A stretch of 64,000 bases of DNA from Caldilineaceae bacterium (GCA_022824025.1 JAJEBF010000052.1:1-64000), one strand, 5' to 3'; numbered from the stretch's first letter, positions 9,249 to 17,621 are shown. The notes: generated from the letters alone by a model not told the origin. Made by a program: numbers and translations.

Positions 9249-9377
9249 TGACCTGCCCCCAAAAGCTGGTCCAGGTATAATGTTAGTATTGGGCCGCAGA
9301 AAGGGGGAAATATGGCTAAGAGGAGACATACGCCGGAGCAGTTAATCAAAAAGCTGAGAGAGGCTGAAGAGGCGATT
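9249..9377 (+). mobile_element. Left end of an IS3-family element, truncated
   Basis: TGACCTGCCCCCAAAAGCTG (9249-9268) is the kind of TG-started terminal repeat found in IS3-family elements. It is followed by a TATAAT box (9275) and a gene start reading MAKRRHTPEQLIKKLREAE, the typical start of the IS3 OrfA helix-turn-helix protein. The match is lost after about 22 codons; no OrfB, right end or target duplication is seen. The element cut the FRG relic and was itself truncated by later rearrangement. Confidence 0.6.
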
Positions 9378-9692
9378 GCCGACCATGATGCGGCGATACC
9401 TACTTTGCGACAGTATGCCGCTGCCTATTACGTTCGAGGAATAGCCAATAAATTCCTCCGGAAATTTTCAGCGGCCAGGGAGGATTTCGAGCGAGGGCGT
9501 ACTCTGGCGCAAGAGCAGGGACTCACAGGTCTCTTGCAGTTGATAGGACAAGAGTTGGAAGACCTGAACTCGAAACCATTCCAGGTAGTTCCGCATCGCA
9601 GCGGGTACGCCGAAGGCGTTGATTCCGATAAACTGAAGGAGAACCTCGGCGACATGGATGATGACAGATTCGTAGAGAAGAACGCACAATGA
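9312..9692 (+). CDS. Chimeric ORF: IS3 OrfA start, TPR-like middle, VapB-like tail
   Basis: This 126-residue ORF reads as three unrelated pieces. Residues 1-22 are the start of an IS3 OrfA transposase. Residues about 35-87 look like the last unit of a tetratricopeptide protein (RGIANKFLRKFSAAREDFER, ending LIGQELEDLN). Residues about 88-126 (KPFQVVPHRSGYAEGVDSDK, then a LxDMDDDRFVEK segment) resemble the toxin-binding C terminus of VapB-type antitoxins. It overlaps vapC by 4 bases (ATGA), as antitoxin genes normally do. The antitoxin DNA-binding ribbon-helix-helix part is missing. The IS promoter may drive it. Whether it neutralises VapC is unknown; the segment assignments are by eye. Confidence 0.6.
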   Translation: MAKRRHTPEQLIKKLREAEEAIADHDAAIPTLRQYAAAYYVRGIANKFLRKFSAAREDFERGRTLAQEQGLTGLLQLIGQELEDLNSKPFQVVPHRSGYAEGVDSDKLKENLGDMDDDRFVEKNAQ

Positions 9693-10114
9693 TCGTGCCG
9701 GACGTTAACTTGCTGGTTTATGCTTATCATGAGGACGATCCGAATCACGAAGCGGCCAGAGGCTGGTGGGAAGGGCTGATCAACGGTTTTGAAACAGTTG
9801 GAGTGCCATGGTCTGTATCAATGGGGTTCGTGCGCCTGATGTCGAGTCCCAGGATACTTGTGTCTCCCATGTCGCCGTCGGCTGCCACTGCACATGTAGA
9901 AAGTTGGTTTCGATACGACCACATAAATCCTATCAGTCCAGGAACAGATCATCTGGCACACTTTCGGCGAAGTCTCGACGCTGCAGGCGGTGGCACGAAT
10001 CTCGTGCCGGACGCCCACATAGCCGCTTTGGCGTTGGAACGGCAAGCCACAGTGCATTCTAACGACTCAGACTTCGATCGGTTTCCCGGGCTCCTGCGGC
10101 ATAACCCACTGTAA
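9689..10114 (+). CDS. vapC: VapC-like PIN-domain ribonuclease toxin
   Basis: This 141-residue protein begins MIVPDVNLLVYAYHEDDPNH, the first PIN acidic motif. It has LVPDAHIAALALE near 107-119 and SNDSDFDRFPG near 127, which supply the other acidic residues of a metal-dependent RNase. VapC toxins cleave tRNA or rRNA and are held in check by VapB. The length fits the family. The start overlaps the preceding chimeric ORF. Because that ORF keeps only a VapB-like tail, the toxin could be poorly repressed or attenuated, but all acidic motifs seem present. Confidence 0.85.
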   Translation: MIVPDVNLLVYAYHEDDPNHEAARGWWEGLINGFETVGVPWSVSMGFVRLMSSPRILVSPMSPSAATAHVESWFRYDHINPISPGTDHLAHFRRSLDAAGGGTNLVPDAHIAALALERQATVHSNDSDFDRFPGLLRHNPL

Positions 10115-10340
10115 TTTCGATTGCATGCCGTTAAGCCTTCAATGGGAATAGTAGCTCTTGCCCACCTTTCCATCGCCAAGGTCTGTCTCAAAGTGTCCGC
10201 TAGCTGGGCGGGCGCAGCCCTTATGACGGCAAAGGTGCTTGCTACCTCATCACACCAATCCCTCAACCATTGGAATCACAGATCAGACAACATTTCCCAA
10301 TGCATCGGATACACTCGACACTAACAGCTTTTAAGTAGGG

Positions 10341-10412
10341 CTTGATCGGCTGGCGCATAAACTGTAAGGGCTGACGGAAGGAGAGATTGCAGCGGTGGAA
10401 GGAACCATATGA
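10341..10412 (+). pseudogene. C-terminal relic of a DNA methylase gene (copy 2)
   Basis: Directly upstream of the intact FRG gene the frame reads LDRLAHKL, a TAA stop, then GLTEGEIAAVEGTI and TGA. This matches the methylase tail form LDRLVYxLYGLTEEEIxxVEG, with the tyrosine codon turned into TAA. The final TGA overlaps the FRG ATG. The homology to copy 1 begins abruptly at 10341. It suggests that the FRG gene was once translationally coupled to a restriction-modification methylase that has since been lost. Confidence 0.6.
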
Positions 10413-11533
10413 GCACACAAGAGCCCTCTACAACACAGGACGATGATTTGGAAGAGGTGCTGGAGAAGATCCGTGAGATTGCGAGAATTGCAGCACGCGG
10501 CGACTACATTTATCGAGGTGAACCAGAGCACTACGATAAAGTGTCCTCTGGGCTTTACCGCCAACAAAGTTCGATTCAAGGGGAAAATGTCGACCTTGAG
10601 GCTTTGCATGAGGAAATGTTGAAGGATGCTAAGAAATATACTGGCCAAACAGATGAATTTGAAATCCTTGCCTTTCTCCAACACTTCGGCGGCAAGACCA
10701 ACCTGATTGATTTTACAGAGGATTATCATGTCGCGCTTTTCTTCGCCTGTGGCACTCCCAATGATAAGGACGGCAGGATTGTCTTGTTGCCGAGACAAAT
10801 TGATGATGGGGTCACAAGTATCAGAAAACCATGGAGTCCGAGGCATCGCGTCATCGCTCAGAAGAGCGTGTTCGTTCAGACGAAAAAAGGCTACCTGGAA
10901 CCAGATGAATGCATCAACATCCCCAAAGAACTAAAAGAGCAGACTCTGGACCACTTGCAACAGCATCATGGCATTAAGATAGAGGCAATTTACAATGACT
11001 TACACGGGTTTATCAAACAACAGACTCCAGTAGGAGAAACCCCTTTACGGCCAGTCCGTCTTACACCGCAGCAGGAGGATCTTTGTAGACGTCTGGATGA
11101 GCTGTACCAACCTTATGATCTGCATGTGAGACCATCGGAAATGTTCCGTGGAGCGGTTTTCGCCAGTGGAGCACAGTGCCGGAACAACCTTGACTGGATC
11201 GCTCAAGCCGCGCACTCCCTGCGAGAAATCCTGGCTCCTATACTGAGTTCTCGCCCTAGACCTGGAACCGGGTCGGTATACATACCTGATGATATGAGAG
11301 GAGCATTTGAGAGGTACGGTTCTGCGTCTATAGACTCTGGACTCATGGATGATGTTGGGAGAGTTTACAATCATCTAAGTGATGTGGCTCATCACAATCG
11401 TATTTCGGCTACAATTTCTGACTTTGAACAGATTCTGGCTGACTTTGAGAGGTCTATGGGACGAGCACTGATCCGTCAACTTGATCTCCATAGAGAGATT
11501 GACGAGCTAGTGAGTAGCGGGCCACCTCAGTAA
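10409..11533 (+). CDS. FRG-domain protein with C-terminal helical domain
   Basis: This 374-residue protein has an N-terminal FRG domain at about 30-135. The hallmark GDYIYRGEPEHYDKVSSGLY is near residues 31-51 and the second half FLQHFGGKTNLIDFTEDYHV near 90, followed by ALFFAC. FRG domains are common in phage-related and defence loci; their biochemical activity is not settled. The C-terminal region (about 220-374) is helical and includes YNHLSDVAHH, a His-rich motif reminiscent of HEPN-type proteins (tentative). The ATG at 10409 has a good GGAAGG ribosome site. It is followed after 27 bases by the 986-residue gene, so the two probably form one unit. Confidence 0.8.
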   Translation: MSTQEPSTTQDDDLEEVLEKIREIARIAARGDYIYRGEPEHYDKVSSGLYRQQSSIQGENVDLEALHEEMLKDAKKYTGQTDEFEILAFLQHFGGKTNLIDFTEDYHVALFFACGTPNDKDGRIVLLPRQIDDGVTSIRKPWSPRHRVIAQKSVFVQTKKGYLEPDECINIPKELKEQTLDHLQQHHGIKIEAIYNDLHGFIKQQTPVGETPLRPVRLTPQQEDLCRRLDELYQPYDLHVRPSEMFRGAVFASGAQCRNNLDWIAQAAHSLREILAPILSSRPRPGTGSVYIPDDMRGAFERYGSASIDSGLMDDVGRVYNHLSDVAHHNRISATISDFEQILADFERSMGRALIRQLDLHREIDELVSSGPPQ

Positions 11534-11560
11534 GACGTAGGACAGCTAGGGTAGGAAGCT

Positions 11561-14521
11561 ATGACTAAGAATGCCCCACCAATGTTGGAAAAAGAGCGCC
11601 TTCAGGAACTCCTTCAGATAAACCTGGATGCTCGCCGCTATTTCTATCACAAGGCCGACTATCGGTGGCTGGACTGGCTGTGGCGAAACGGATTTCTGAA
11701 TGTCCTTGAGGAAGAAGATCCGTCCCATGATGGGTTTAGAACACCGGAGCTTGGCTACCTTTTGCGCATGGCGGAAAAATGTCCCGCGCAGGTTGTGGAC
11801 ATTATGCAGACGATCCCGATATCCACGGATACGCGGAGTCAGGAGGTTGCGTACAGCTTCTTGCGGATGTGCCGCGCCTTGCCGGCAGATCAGTTGGCAC
11901 GCGTGATTGACAAGATCCGGGCCGAGAAGTGGGTAGAACTGCTTGATGACGTGTACAGTCACTCTGGTTTCGCATATGAGGAGATGCTCGGTACTCTTGC
12001 TGACGCCAACGATTTTGAGAGCTTCCTTCTCCTTGCCGAGGCCGTGCTGGCTGTGCGTCCCGGAGAAGAGACGGGCGATGTGTCCCCCTATCGCGAAAGC
12101 CCATTCTATTTGGACGATCTCCCCCGCACGAAGCTTTTCGAACAGTTGGCAGCCGTGGACCCAGAGTACGCGGAGCGCGCGTGGGCCCTGACGACAAGCA
12201 AAATGGCTGAGATCATGGCCGCGTCCGACCAGTTTCTACTCTTGGATGTAGATTTCTTCACTTTGGAGCCGGGCCAGTCTGATGGGTGGCGGGAAGATGT
12301 GCGCGAACTGGCGGCTGCCGCAAAAGCGTTGGCGGTTCGTCTGATCGGGGAACAGTGCGCCGAATCTGGAGACGTCAAAAGGATCTACATGGATCATCTG
12401 GCCCCCCTGCCGGACTGCCGCGTTATGCGGCGTTTGCGTCTGTTCGTTCTAAGCCTGTGCCCGAAGGCGTTCAGAGAGGAACTCAAGAGCGCCCTCTTTC
12501 AACTGTTTGAAGTTGAGCGATATCGCGAAATTGCCTCGGGCGCTGAATACGAGAAGGCACTACAAACGGGATTTTCTGTATTGTCCGAAGACGAAAAGCA
12601 GGATTTCGTGCAGAGGACCATCCAGGAATTCAGCGATTTGCCCAACGGCAGGAGACTTAAGGGATCAAGGATACTGTCCATGATTCCTCTCTATCTTGAT
12701 GAGAACCCTGCTTTGAAAAAGCAGGTGAAGGATGCAGGCTTCCAGCTTTATCCGGATTATGAACCGCGTCCGGACGTGGATTTGGGGGCCGGCGGGGAAG
12801 GCGGATGGATATCGCCGCGCGGCCCAATTCAAAAGGAAGAATTAAGCCGTCTGACCGTCTTCGAGATTGCCGGGAAACTCCGCCAGGAGTGGACGCCCGA
12901 GAAGCTGAACTCTCAGAACAATGAAGCTGACTTTTACAATCCTTTGAATGCCCAAGGCATGGGCGATCTCTTGAAAGACGACATCCCTGTACGGCTGTCA
13001 GAGTACGTCGACAGTGCTGGTCTGTTCTTTGAGCGCGGTGTACTTGATCAACACTATACCTATGCATATCTGATGGGGATCCAGGAGGCGATAAAGAATG
13101 ATAGAGCGGGCGCGTCAGAGGTCGAATGGGATGGCGTGATCGAACTGTTCACTACCATGACAAACTCGGACGCAGGAGCGAGATTTGAAAGAGGACCACG
13201 GGAGCCTTCCAGCCTGTACGCTTCTTCCTGGCTTGCCAACTGGGACGCGGTTTACTCTGCAATGGCCGATGTTCTGCGCGAGTTGCTTACTGAACTGGAT
13301 GGTTTGGCGCCGGTTGATTTCGGCAGACATCGCGACCGCATACTAGAGCTTACAGGCAATCTGCTGTCATACCCCGATCCGTCTCCGGCGGACGAGCAGA
13401 TTGAAACCGCACCGTCCCTTGTTGGTTCGGCCAACGAAACGAACTACAGTGTCATCGATCCGTTCACAATGGCCATCAACTCTGTGCGCGGCAGAGCTTA
13501 CCAAGCTTTTGTGCAGTTTATCTTTCAGGATGGCAGAAGATTCAGTGAAGACGACGATATACAGATTTCCGATGATGTCAAAGAGTTGTACGAGAAGGCG
13601 TTGCAGAAAGAAAACACACGCGCGCTCTTGTTTCTGTACGGACACTATCTGCCGAGTTTTTACTTCCGAGACAGGGATTGGATTCGAAACCTTCTTCCGC
13701 GGATATTTGTCCAAGAGCCAGCACAGAAGCATCTCTACACGGCTGCCTGGGAGGGTTATCTTGCCAACAGACTTTATGGTGCGATGTTCTTTGATCCTGA
13801 AATCCAGTTACTCTATCATCGAGCGTTGGTCCTGAAAAATAGTGACTTCCCTCGTCAACAGAAGCACTTCAAGGGACCGGATGACGGGCTCGCGCAACAT
13901 TTTGCCCTCGCGTTTATGCATTACAAAGAATTCGGATTCGAGCATCAACTGTTTAGAGCGTTCTGGAAGAACGACAATGTGAAACAACACGCGCACTTTG
14001 TCAATTTTGTTGGGCGCTCTTTCATTTCCAGAGACAATGCCGAGGAATTCTTTGACTTTAGTGAGGAAGTCAGGGGTCGTGTGAGGGAACTCTGGGATTG
14101 GCTGCTGAAGAAGCATGTAAGGCAGGAAGTGTACATGGAATTTGGTTTCTGGATCAACCTGGACAAAGGGATTTTCGAGCCCGCATGGCTTGCGAAGCGA
14201 GTGAGAGAAACGCTTGAAAGGGCAAACGGATTCTTGACGTGGGATAATGGGCTCGTCAAGACGAGCCCCCGGCTGGCGCAGGCAGCTCCTGAGGATACCC
14301 TTGAGATTGCCCGGCTGTATCTGCATGAAGGGGGCGTTCGCGGCAAAAACCAGCGAGTAATGTGGCTTTGGGAGTCGGACAATCAGTGGATCGAGGCATT
14401 GGAGACACTGCACTGCAATCCTAGTACGAAGAGCGGAACGGAGAGTCTGATCAACAGGCTGGTTGGCGAAGGCGGGAGAGCGTTTTGGCCGCTGAAGCGG
14501 CTATTGGTTGAGAGTCCATAG
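11561..14521 (+). CDS. Large uncharacterised protein paired with the FRG gene
   Basis: I do not recognise this 986-residue protein. It is soluble-looking: no signal peptide, transmembrane segment, Walker A loop or clear nuclease or TIR motif was found. The sequence is rich in Trp, aromatic and acidic residues, with many predicted helices (for example DYRWLDWLWRNGFLNVLEEE near residue 28). This is the look of a helical-repeat scaffold such as the sensor parts of large defence proteins. A conserved-looking patch INSVRGRAYQAFVQF lies near 645. The AGGAAGCT before ATG 11561 is an adequate ribosome site. Its position right after the FRG gene, in a defence island, suggests that the two act together. 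Function is unknown. Confidence 0.7.
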   Translation: MTKNAPPMLEKERLQELLQINLDARRYFYHKADYRWLDWLWRNGFLNVLEEEDPSHDGFRTPELGYLLRMAEKCPAQVVDIMQTIPISTDTRSQEVAYSFLRMCRALPADQLARVIDKIRAEKWVELLDDVYSHSGFAYEEMLGTLADANDFESFLLLAEAVLAVRPGEETGDVSPYRESPFYLDDLPRTKLFEQLAAVDPEYAERAWALTTSKMAEIMAASDQFLLLDVDFFTLEPGQSDGWREDVRELAAAAKALAVRLIGEQCAESGDVKRIYMDHLAPLPDCRVMRRLRLFVLSLCPKAFREELKSALFQLFEVERYREIASGAEYEKALQTGFSVLSEDEKQDFVQRTIQEFSDLPNGRRLKGSRILSMIPLYLDENPALKKQVKDAGFQLYPDYEPRPDVDLGAGGEGGWISPRGPIQKEELSRLTVFEIAGKLRQEWTPEKLNSQNNEADFYNPLNAQGMGDLLKDDIPVRLSEYVDSAGLFFERGVLDQHYTYAYLMGIQEAIKNDRAGASEVEWDGVIELFTTMTNSDAGARFERGPREPSSLYASSWLANWDAVYSAMADVLRELLTELDGLAPVDFGRHRDRILELTGNLLSYPDPSPADEQIETAPSLVGSANETNYSVIDPFTMAINSVRGRAYQAFVQFIFQDGRRFSEDDDIQISDDVKELYEKALQKENTRALLFLYGHYLPSFYFRDRDWIRNLLPRIFVQEPAQKHLYTAAWEGYLANRLYGAMFFDPEIQLLYHRALVLKNSDFPRQQKHFKGPDDGLAQHFALAFMHYKEFGFEHQLFRAFWKNDNVKQHAHFVNFVGRSFISRDNAEEFFDFSEEVRGRVRELWDWLLKKHVRQEVYMEFGFWINLDKGIFEPAWLAKRVRETLERANGFLTWDNGLVKTSPRLAQAAPEDTLEIARLYLHEGGVRGKNQRVMWLWESDNQWIEALETLHCNPSTKSGTESLINRLVGEGGRAFWPLKRLLVESP

Positions 14522-14530
14522 CATTCCAAA

Positions 14531-14568
14531 TTGGCGTGGGCGGCAGACCGCCGCTTCACCCACGCCAA
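14531..14568 (+). terminator. Hairpin between convergent genes
   Basis: TTGGCGTGGG and CCCACGCCAA form a perfect 10-bp stem around an 18-base loop that contains a smaller CGGC/GCCG stem. It lies 10 bases after the stop of the 986-residue gene and before the end of the convergent antitoxin gene. There is no clear T-run, so it could be a bidirectional or Rho-assisted terminator. Confidence 0.5.
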
Positions 14569-14599
14569 GCGCTCAGATTTACGCACGGTTCTGCTTCCT

Positions 14600-14860
14600 C
14601 TACTTCTTCATGGTCTCGAATTCCTCGAGCGCGGCCTCCATTTCATCCGCTTCCTCCTGGGTCCAGCTCCCTATCAACCGGTCGAATGAATCACCCACCG
14701 TATTCCCCCTGACTGGACCTTCCGCCAAGCCGGCTCCTCTTCGCAGCAGCCTGAGTGCCGCCTGGTTCAGAGAGAGCCCCTCCCGCTCTGCCAGGCGGCG
14801 CAGGCAGACGCCCAGCTCCTCGTCTATTCCTCTGACCGTGATCTCCTCCACAGGCGTCAT
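14600..14860 (-). CDS. Orphan ribbon-helix-helix antitoxin (VapB/FitA-like)
   Basis: This 86-residue protein begins with an antitoxin-type ribbon-helix-helix fold: a beta strand ITVRGIDEEL, then helices including LRRLAEREGLSLNQAALRLL. The C-terminal region contains GNTVGDSFDRLIGSWTQEEA and an acidic helix that would wrap a PIN toxin. No toxin gene follows it on the minus strand; the next feature is a hairpin and the end of the 986-residue gene. It may be a solitary antitoxin, protect against a toxin elsewhere, or be a leftover. Confidence 0.75.
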   Translation of the reverse strand: MTPVEEITVRGIDEELGVCLRRLAEREGLSLNQAALRLLRRGAGLAEGPVRGNTVGDSFDRLIGSWTQEEADEMEAALEEFETMKK

Positions 14861-15070
14861 CTCCTCTCATGCAATACCGGACCCTTCTGCATCATCCTAT
14901 GCCGTTCCCCTCACCCGGTCAAGCCTGACACATACCTGCTCCACCAGGTGACGCGCCTGGCCGCCCCAGCCGATCGGGTCCCGCCGCAACGAGCATCATC
15001 AACACCTTGCGCAAACCCATCCCGCGCCCCGCCGCTCCCCTGCCCTTGACCCAATCCGTTTCCCGCATTT

Positions 15071-15098
15071 GCACAGCGCCTGATCACGGTTACAATGG
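15071..15098 (+). promoter_or_regulatory. Likely sigma-70 promoter of the phosphatase/DUF3090 genes
   Basis: TTGCAC (15071-15076) is followed after 16 bases by TACAAT (15093-15098), about 37 bases before the first possible start of the phosphatase gene. The remaining bases of the 14861-15134 gap show nothing recognisable. Confidence 0.5.
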
Positions 15099-15134
15099 AA
15101 ATGCAACAGACCCGCACAAGCGGAAACCCACCCC

Positions 15135-15872
15135 TTGAAGAGAGAAATCGGTTTGATCGAAGAAAAAAGTGGAACAACACAAGAGCTTGAGGAAGCCAAA
15201 GACGAAGGTGAAAACCAGGCCGACGACGAACGCGAAAAGGAAAAAAAACCGCGCCCGACCTATCTCTTCCTCATCCGCCACGGCGAAAACGATTGGACCA
15301 AACGGGGCGCGCTGGCCGGACGGACGCCTTGCGTGGCGCTGAACGAAAAGGGAAGGGAGCAGGCCCAGCAGCTTGCCGAGCGCCTCAAAGCGCAGCCCAT
15401 CTCCGCCATCTACTCCAGCCCGCTCCTGCGCTGCCTGGAGACGGCTCAACCCCTGGCCGGGGCGCTGAACCTCTCCGTCTCGATAGAGCCGGGCATCCTG
15501 GAGGTCGATTACGGCGCATGGCGCGGCGGCGAATTGAAGGAGTTGAGCAAACGACCGGAATGGCGGCTGGTCCAGATATTCCCCGGCGGCTTTCGTTTCC
15601 CAGGGGGCGAAACCTTGCGAGAAGTGCAGAATCGCGTCATCACGACCCTGGAACGCATCCGTACCCAACACGCCGGCGAGGTGATCGCCGTCGTGGCCCA
15701 CGGCGATGTCCTGCGCACCAGCCTGGCCTACTACCTGGGCACGCCGCTCGACCTTTTCCAGCGCATCCAGATCAACACCGCTTCGATCAGCCTTGTCGCC
15801 TTCCATCGTTTTGGACCAAGCATCCTCGCCATGAATGACAGCGGCGGTTTCCCTGTGATAAAGTTGGAGTAG
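15135..15872 (+). CDS. Histidine phosphatase family protein (phosphoglycerate-mutase-like)
   Basis: This 245-residue protein carries the histidine phosphatase signature LFLIRHGENDWTKRG near 48, with the catalytic His of RHG. It also has the SSPLLRCLETAQPLA motif and the second catalytic His in VVAHGDVLRT near 198. The N-terminal 40 residues are charged and low in complexity. The start shown is TTG; a second TTG at 15153 (with GAGAGAAA upstream) is equally possible. In actinobacteria, phosphatases of this subgroup (MSMEG_4193-like) often sit with DUF3090 and SCO1664 genes, exactly as here. The substrate is unknown. Confidence 0.85.
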   Translation: MKREIGLIEEKSGTTQELEEAKDEGENQADDEREKEKKPRPTYLFLIRHGENDWTKRGALAGRTPCVALNEKGREQAQQLAERLKAQPISAIYSSPLLRCLETAQPLAGALNLSVSIEPGILEVDYGAWRGGELKELSKRPEWRLVQIFPGGFRFPGGETLREVQNRVITTLERIRTQHAGEVIAVVAHGDVLRTSLAYYLGTPLDLFQRIQINTASISLVAFHRFGPSILAMNDSGGFPVIKLE

Positions 15873-15997
15873 GAAGACCTGAACGCAACCAGAGGCCAAC
15901 ACGTCCAGCTGGCGCCGACGCGGGACAATAGGCACCCTGCCGGCGCATGAAAGCACGCCCGCACCTGCGCCAGCGATCAATTACCAACCAAAGCCAT

Positions 15998-16579
15998 ATG
16001 GAATCACAGTTTACCTACGACTTTAATCCGGTTAGCGCAATCGTTGCCGACGCAGTCGGACGTCCCGGCCAGCGCACATTCTTCCTGCAGGCCCGCCAGG
16101 GCGCTGACATTGCCACCCTGATCATGGAAAAGGAGCAGGTGGCCGCGCTCGCAAGCTCTATCCTGCAACTGTTGGAGGAGTTGGAAAAGGAACGGGCCAA
16201 CCTGCCGGCCGTCGAGGAAGAAACCGCAGCGCCCAGTCTGCGTGAACCTCTCGACCCGGCCTTTCGCGTCGGACAACTGGGCTTGGGGTACGATGAACGG
16301 CACGACCTCATGGTTCTGATCGCGCAGGCCATCCCGGATGCCGGCGGAGAGGGGGGGCCGCCCGCCGACCCGGCCAGCCCCCCAATGCTCGAAGACCAGG
16401 ACGACGAACAGAAGGCCCGTTTCTATGCAACGCGGGCGCAAATGCGCTCGTTGAGCGAGCATGCCCTGCAGGTCGTTGCCGCCGGCAGGCCCGAATGCCC
16501 CCTGTGCGGCCGCGTCATCGAGCCGGACGGCCACTTCTGCCCGCGCACGAACGGCCACGCGTTTCCGTTGTCTGTGTAA
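15998..16579 (+). CDS. DUF3090 family protein
   Basis: This protein of about 193 residues begins MESQFTYDFNPVSAIVADAV at 15998; the longer frame upstream has no family character. It fits DUF3090: the RTFFLQARQG segment, a helix containing EKEQVAALASSILQLLEEL, LGYDERHDLMVLIAQAI, and a C-terminal zinc-ribbon-like CPLCGRVIEPDGHFCPRTNGH with paired cysteines plus histidines. Its biochemical role is not known. It lies between the histidine phosphatase and the SCO1664-like gene. Confidence 0.85.
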   Translation: MESQFTYDFNPVSAIVADAVGRPGQRTFFLQARQGADIATLIMEKEQVAALASSILQLLEELEKERANLPAVEEETAAPSLREPLDPAFRVGQLGLGYDERHDLMVLIAQAIPDAGGEGGPPADPASPPMLEDQDDEQKARFYATRAQMRSLSEHALQVVAAGRPECPLCGRVIEPDGHFCPRTNGHAFPLSV

Positions 16580-16680
16580 CCTGCACTGCGCCTCGCACTG
16601 CAACGCTGTCCTACAACGTGCCGCGCCCCGCATGGCGCAGTAACACGACCCGTCACACCGCCAGCATTCGGCTTGCCGCT

Positions 16681-17538
16681 ATGACCGAGAACGATAAGAC
16701 CGTCGAACAGCAGGTGCGCAGCGTGGACCACAGTCGCGTCCAGGACCCGGACGGGCACAGTGGCCGGCCTGCCCCGACCGCAGCCGCAGAGATTATCAGC
16801 GCCCTGGCGGAAGGCACAATCGAAGAAAAAGGGCTCCTGCCATACAGCTCCAACTACACCTTTCTGGCTACCGTCCATCATCAGCAGCACGAGATCCCCG
16901 CCGTCTACAAGCCCCGCCGCGGCGAAAATCCCCTGTGGGATTTCCCGGCCGGCACGCTTTGCCAGCGGGAGACCGCAGCCTTCGTCGTCAGCGAAGCCCT
17001 CGGTTGGCGCCTCGTGCCCCCAACCGTCCTGCGCGATGGTCCGCGCGGGCCGGGCAGCATCCAGTTTTTCATCGAGTGCGACCCGGAATTCCACTACTTC
17101 AATATGCGCGAGGATGCCCGCTACGCCCCCGCACTGCGCCGCCTGACCCTCTTCGACTTCCTCATCAACAATGCCGACCGCAAGGCCGGCCACTGTCTTT
17201 ACGGCCAGCACCGCCGGTTCACCGTCGCCGGCGGGTGGGGCGAACCGGCGCACGCCCACATGTGGGCCATCGACCACGGCATCTGCTTCCATCATCAATA
17301 TAAGCTGCGCACCGTTATCTGGGAGTTCGCCGGCGAACCAATCGAGGAAGAGCTGCTCGCAGACCTGCAGTCGCTGCAGCGTCTCATCGATACCGAACCG
17401 ATACACAGTACCCTCGATCTGCTTCTCAGCGTCCCCGAACTCGATGCCCTGCGCCGCCGCATTCACGAACTGCTCGCCGACCGTCACTATCCCCTGCCGC
17501 CTGCTCACCAGCGGAACTATCCCTGGCCGCCCATCTGA
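16681..17538 (+). CDS. SCO1664 family protein (PI3/4-kinase-like fold)
   Basis: This protein of about 285 residues starts at ATG 16681 (MTENDKTVEQQ). Recognisable segments are LPYSSNYTFLA, VYKPRRGENPLWDFPAGTLC with the presumed nucleotide-binding lysine, LFDFLINNADRKAGHCL (a kinase-like catalytic NNxDRK motif) and HMWAIDHGICFHHQYKLRT with the metal-binding aspartate. The family is related to phosphatidylinositol-kinase-like folds; the substrate is not established. It is the third member of the conserved trio with the two preceding genes. Confidence 0.85.
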   Translation: MTENDKTVEQQVRSVDHSRVQDPDGHSGRPAPTAAAEIISALAEGTIEEKGLLPYSSNYTFLATVHHQQHEIPAVYKPRRGENPLWDFPAGTLCQRETAAFVVSEALGWRLVPPTVLRDGPRGPGSIQFFIECDPEFHYFNMREDARYAPALRRLTLFDFLINNADRKAGHCLYGQHRRFTVAGGWGEPAHAHMWAIDHGICFHHQYKLRTVIWEFAGEPIEEELLADLQSLQRLIDTEPIHSTLDLLLSVPELDALRRRIHELLADRHYPLPPAHQRNYPWPPI

Positions 17539-17571
17539 CCGCAGCGGCCAGTCACCCTTGCCAGTGGCCAG

Positions 17572-17612
17572 AGAAGCCCACTAGCCACTGACCACTGACC
17601 AATGGTCAATGG
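17572..17612. repeat. ACTGACC intergenic repeat
   Basis: CCACTAGCCACTGACCACTG is followed by ACCAATGGTCAATGG, a run of 7-8-base units with core ACTGACC, in the gap before the guanylyltransferase gene. Similar runs occur near 25008, 45786 and 53732, all in gaps between genes. Confidence 0.6.
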
Positions 17613-17621
17613 ACTAAAATC

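Noticed and set aside
10115..10340. Minus-strand stretch containing RDWCDEVASTFAVIRAAPAQ after vapC
   Set aside because: Somewhat protein-like, but no start, ribosome site or recognised family; not enough to call a gene.
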